From assembly GCA_049607205.1 (NCBI GenBank), contig JBMYWH010000009.1, forward strand, positions 1 through 64,000: 64,000 nt of DNA, read 5' to 3'. The stretch's first letter is position 1; each line of letters begins with the position of its first letter. The stretch is from JBELHR01 sp049607205 (GTDB lineage: Bacteria > Bacteroidota > Bacteroidia > Flavobacteriales > Flavobacteriaceae). Shown in pieces: positions 62,265 to 64,000 of this stretch. A model generated the notes under the pieces. It had not been told where the DNA came from and searched no databases. It was given only the letters and a program-made list of their open reading frames with translations. The position numbers were made by a program, and so were the translations under genes.

Positions 62265-62885
62265 ATGGATTTATTCTTAATGATTTTTGGGGCTTTATTT
62301 TCAGTGATGAACCCCTTCGGAACGGTACCTGTGTTCGTGAGTTTAACCACAGAACACACTAAAGATGAGCGAAACAAAGTAGCATTATGGACCTCAATTA
62401 ATGTCTTAATTATTTTACTAATTTCCTTTTTTATTGGTCAGTACCTTTTACTGTTTTTTGGGATTACCCTGAACTCATTAAAAGTCGCTGGAGGCCTTAT
62501 TATTACCTCTTCTGGATTCTCTTTATTGACAGGAGAATTTAAAAAGCACAAAGGAATGAAAAAAGAGAAAGTCAAATTGGATATCGAAACAAGATCTGAA
62601 ATTACCTTAACACCTTTAGCCATGCCTATGATTGCTGGCCCAGGGACAATTTCTTTACTGATAGCCTATAATCAGGAGCTTGAAGGAGTAGCCAATCTTC
62701 TTATAGCCCTAGGAGCTATCTTCGCCTCGACTGTATGTATTTATTTAATATTGAAGAGCTCTTTTTATATCGTTAAAATCCTTGGTGCATCAGGAATCAA
62801 TGCATTATCAAGAGTGATTGGATTCATCGTCATTTCAATAGGAGTTGAATTTATTATCTCGGTGATTACTGATTTACTTTTCTGA
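62265..62885 (+). CDS. MarC-family integral membrane protein
   Basis: The ATG at 62265-62267 yields a 206-residue protein starting MDLFLMIFGALFSVMNPFG; an in-frame TTG seven codons upstream is less likely. The family pattern continues PVFVSLTTEHTKDERN, TPLAMPMIAGPGTISLL and FVISIGVEF-type helix, with six transmembrane segments. MarC proteins were once linked to antibiotic resistance, but this is not supported, and their function is unknown. The last 20 bases overlap the convergent gene. Confidence 0.9.
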   Translation: MDLFLMIFGALFSVMNPFGTVPVFVSLTTEHTKDERNKVALWTSINVLIILLISFFIGQYLLLFFGITLNSLKVAGGLIITSSGFSLLTGEFKKHKGMKKEKVKLDIETRSEITLTPLAMPMIAGPGTISLLIAYNQELEGVANLLIALGAIFASTVCIYLILKSSFYIVKILGASGINALSRVIGFIVISIGVEFIISVITDLLF

Positions 62886-63270
62886 TCTTATAGGCATTCT
62901 TAGAAAATCGCGGTAAATAAGGGAGAAATGCACCTATTAGCCCAAGGCCAAAACACATCACCAAAGTAGATAAACCCATATCAGTTACCAGATAAATAAT
63001 GTTCGGAATGATCATCAGTACTAAAAAGAGAAAGAGATAATAGTTTTTATAGTTTGGTGTAATTTCTATGATATCTCCATCGCTGACTTCAATCGGAAAC
63101 TTAGAGCTTTTAAACAATTTAGATCGGACTTCAAAGAGGTGTTTTCCTTGTGCTACATCAATATCCCTCCATCCTTGGTTTTCAATTGCCGTAACTTTCT
63201 GTTCATCTACGAAAACTGCGAGATCTCTATGGGTTAATTTAAATATGTTTGGTCTTCTAATTTTAATCAT
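62866..63270 (-). CDS. Small membrane protein of unknown function
   Basis: The 134 residues include a soluble beta-like N-terminal region (about 1-75: HRDLAVFVDEQKVTAIENQG, then GDIIEITPNYKNYY) and two hydrophobic segments (about 78-95 and 100-118). No family is recognised. It overlaps marC by 20 bases at its 3' end, the longest convergent overlap in the window, which argues for caution about the exact end of one of them. Confidence 0.65.
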   Translation of the reverse strand: MIKIRRPNIFKLTHRDLAVFVDEQKVTAIENQGWRDIDVAQGKHLFEVRSKLFKSSKFPIEVSDGDIIEITPNYKNYYLFLFLVLMIIPNIIYLVTDMGLSTLVMCFGLGLIGAFLPYLPRFSKNAYKIRKVNQ

Positions 63271-63323
63271 AGTTAGTTCTTTACATTGATTTTTGATAAA
63301 AACACGGTCTTCGATAGCAGTAG

Positions 63324-64000
63324 TTAATATCCATTTCTTAGGTTCTCTGCAAAAGCATCGGGAAGCTCGCTTTCTATTACTGCCATGGCAGCTTTTTCTA
63401 TATCATAGTCAAAACGTACAGATTCTACGTTCAGACTGTTTTGATTTCCCATGGAGAGCCTAGAATCGAATTCCAGTAGGGTATAACACCCTTTTGTATT
63501 ATGGTCTTTAGGTTTTCCTACGGAACCGATATTTATGGCATGTTTGAACTTGGGAACCCCATCGTTTTGAGTGGCTACAATTCTATGAAAGGGTTTATGG
63601 GTATGACCGAAACACAGAACATCAGCATGGGCATCCTCCATCATTTCGATTAGATCTTGATCAGATCGTTCCTCAAAGATATATTCATTTATCGCCTTAG
63701 GGCTTCCATGAACAAAAAGGAGATTTATATGTTCATCATTGAATTTAAACTCCAGTCGTATGTGTGCAGGAAGGCTTTGTAAATAAGATCTATTCTCATC
63801 CGTTAATAACTGGTTTGTAAATGCTTTAGAAATACCTCCGTTGTTCAGAGATTCAAAATCAATTTGCCCTGAACTCTTAGCCATATTACTGATGTACTCA
63901 TCGTGATTCCCCTCAAGAGTTGCTATCTTTCTAGCTCGAATTTCTTGGATGACTTCATTGGGCCAGACATTGTATCCGATAAGGTCTCCTAAGCAATAAA
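63324..64000 (-). CDS. Metallophosphoesterase (calcineurin-like), 5' end cut by the window
   Basis: The frame is open to base 64000. Its first readable residues are YCLGDLIGYNVWPNEVIQEI, then TLEGNHDEY. These match the GD-x-x and GNHD metal-binding motifs of the calcineurin-like family; the first D-x-H motif lies outside the window. Later come LLFVHGSPKAINEY and LCFGHTHKPF, the remaining metal-ligand motifs. Such proteins, near YfcE and the ApaH-like branch, are cytoplasmic phosphodiesterases of uncertain substrate. An internal ATG (63882-63884) would wrongly trim the protein. Confidence 0.88.
   Translation of the reverse strand, partial: YCLGDLIGYNVWPNEVIQEIRARKIATLEGNHDEYISNMAKSSGQIDFESLNNGGISKAFTNQLLTDENRSYLQSLPAHIRLEFKFNDEHINLLFVHGSPKAINEYIFEERSDQDLIEMMEDAHADVLCFGHTHKPFHRIVATQNDGVPKFKHAINIGSVGKPKDHNTKGCYTLLEFDSRLSMGNQNSLNVESVRFDYDIEKAAMAVIESELPDAFAENLRNGY

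Noticed and set aside
1..64000. tRNA, rRNA, CRISPR arrays, insertion sequences or prophage genes
   Set aside because: None was seen on either strand; intergenic gaps are too short and no repeat array or transposase motif was found.

Overview
The window is a continuous piece of an AT-rich bacterial chromosome, most likely from the Bacteroidota, class Flavobacteriia. Three things point there. Several promoters have the TAnnTTTG minus-7 box typical of that phylum, with weak ribosome binding sites. Many short lipoproteins and secreted proteins carry flavobacterial-style signal peptides. Several families or gene pairs are ones I associate with this group: an ABC-2 permease fused to an M1 peptidase, tandem MauG-type peroxidases, and a photolyase with TIGR03643, DUF2256 and DUF1272 partners. 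No tRNA, rRNA, CRISPR array, insertion sequence, prophage or plasmid function is visible, and gene density is very high.

Layout. 1-6715 (minus): a leftward run with a GNAT acetyltransferase, an ADP-ribosylglycohydrolase lipoprotein, an exported PPDK-like phosphotransferase, a penicillin-binding-protein-like protein without its catalytic residues, cysE and cysM (cut by the window edge). 6786-8891: recQ. 8904-14629 (minus): two tandem diheme peroxidases, a nitroreductase, an MscS channel, a DHFR-like reductase, a secreted unknown and a GNAT. 14700-20386: an S9 dipeptidyl peptidase, a thioredoxin-like protein and cydAB with a GNAT. 20388-25083: a trehalose locus, with a bifunctional OtsA-OtsB enzyme divergent from a GH15 hydrolase. 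25089-26583: an OhrR-like regulator with a nitroreductase and a palindromic operator. 26630-28834: a bestrophin pseudogene and a DUF3037/HipA-like kinase pair. 28912-37383: an SDR, a Ktr/Trk potassium system, an epimerase, a Crp-family regulator, a flavin reductase and a cation/proton antiporter with an RCK domain. 37460-43832: an arylsulfatase, a barrel protein, a SIMPL protein, an acetyltransferase, and doxX/hxlR with paired operators. 43866-46275: a CHMI-like isomerase, a serine hydrolase broken by one stop codon, a lipoprotein and a very small membrane protein. 46340-52773: an ABC exporter/M1 peptidase module facing a LytS/LytTR two-component pair with a 21-bp-phased direct repeat. 52795-55746: the photolyase cluster and an FKBP isomerase. 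55907-64000: a DAACS-type symporter fused to a solute-binding domain, a MATE pump, DUF1697, an alpha/beta hydrolase, MarC and a truncated metallophosphoesterase.

How they work together. Most of the region is housekeeping and envelope or stress physiology: cysteine synthesis, the bd oxidase, potassium and proton homeostasis, an osmotic channel with trehalose, redox and peroxide handling, and light-damage repair. No complete mobile or defence system is present. The least conventional parts are the exported PPDK-like/pseudo-beta-lactamase pair, the kinase-DUF3037 pair, the photolyase satellite genes (two of them very short), the transporter-binding-protein fusion, and two genes broken by point-like lesions. 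Product calls rest on motif recognition and remembered family architecture; no database search was run.
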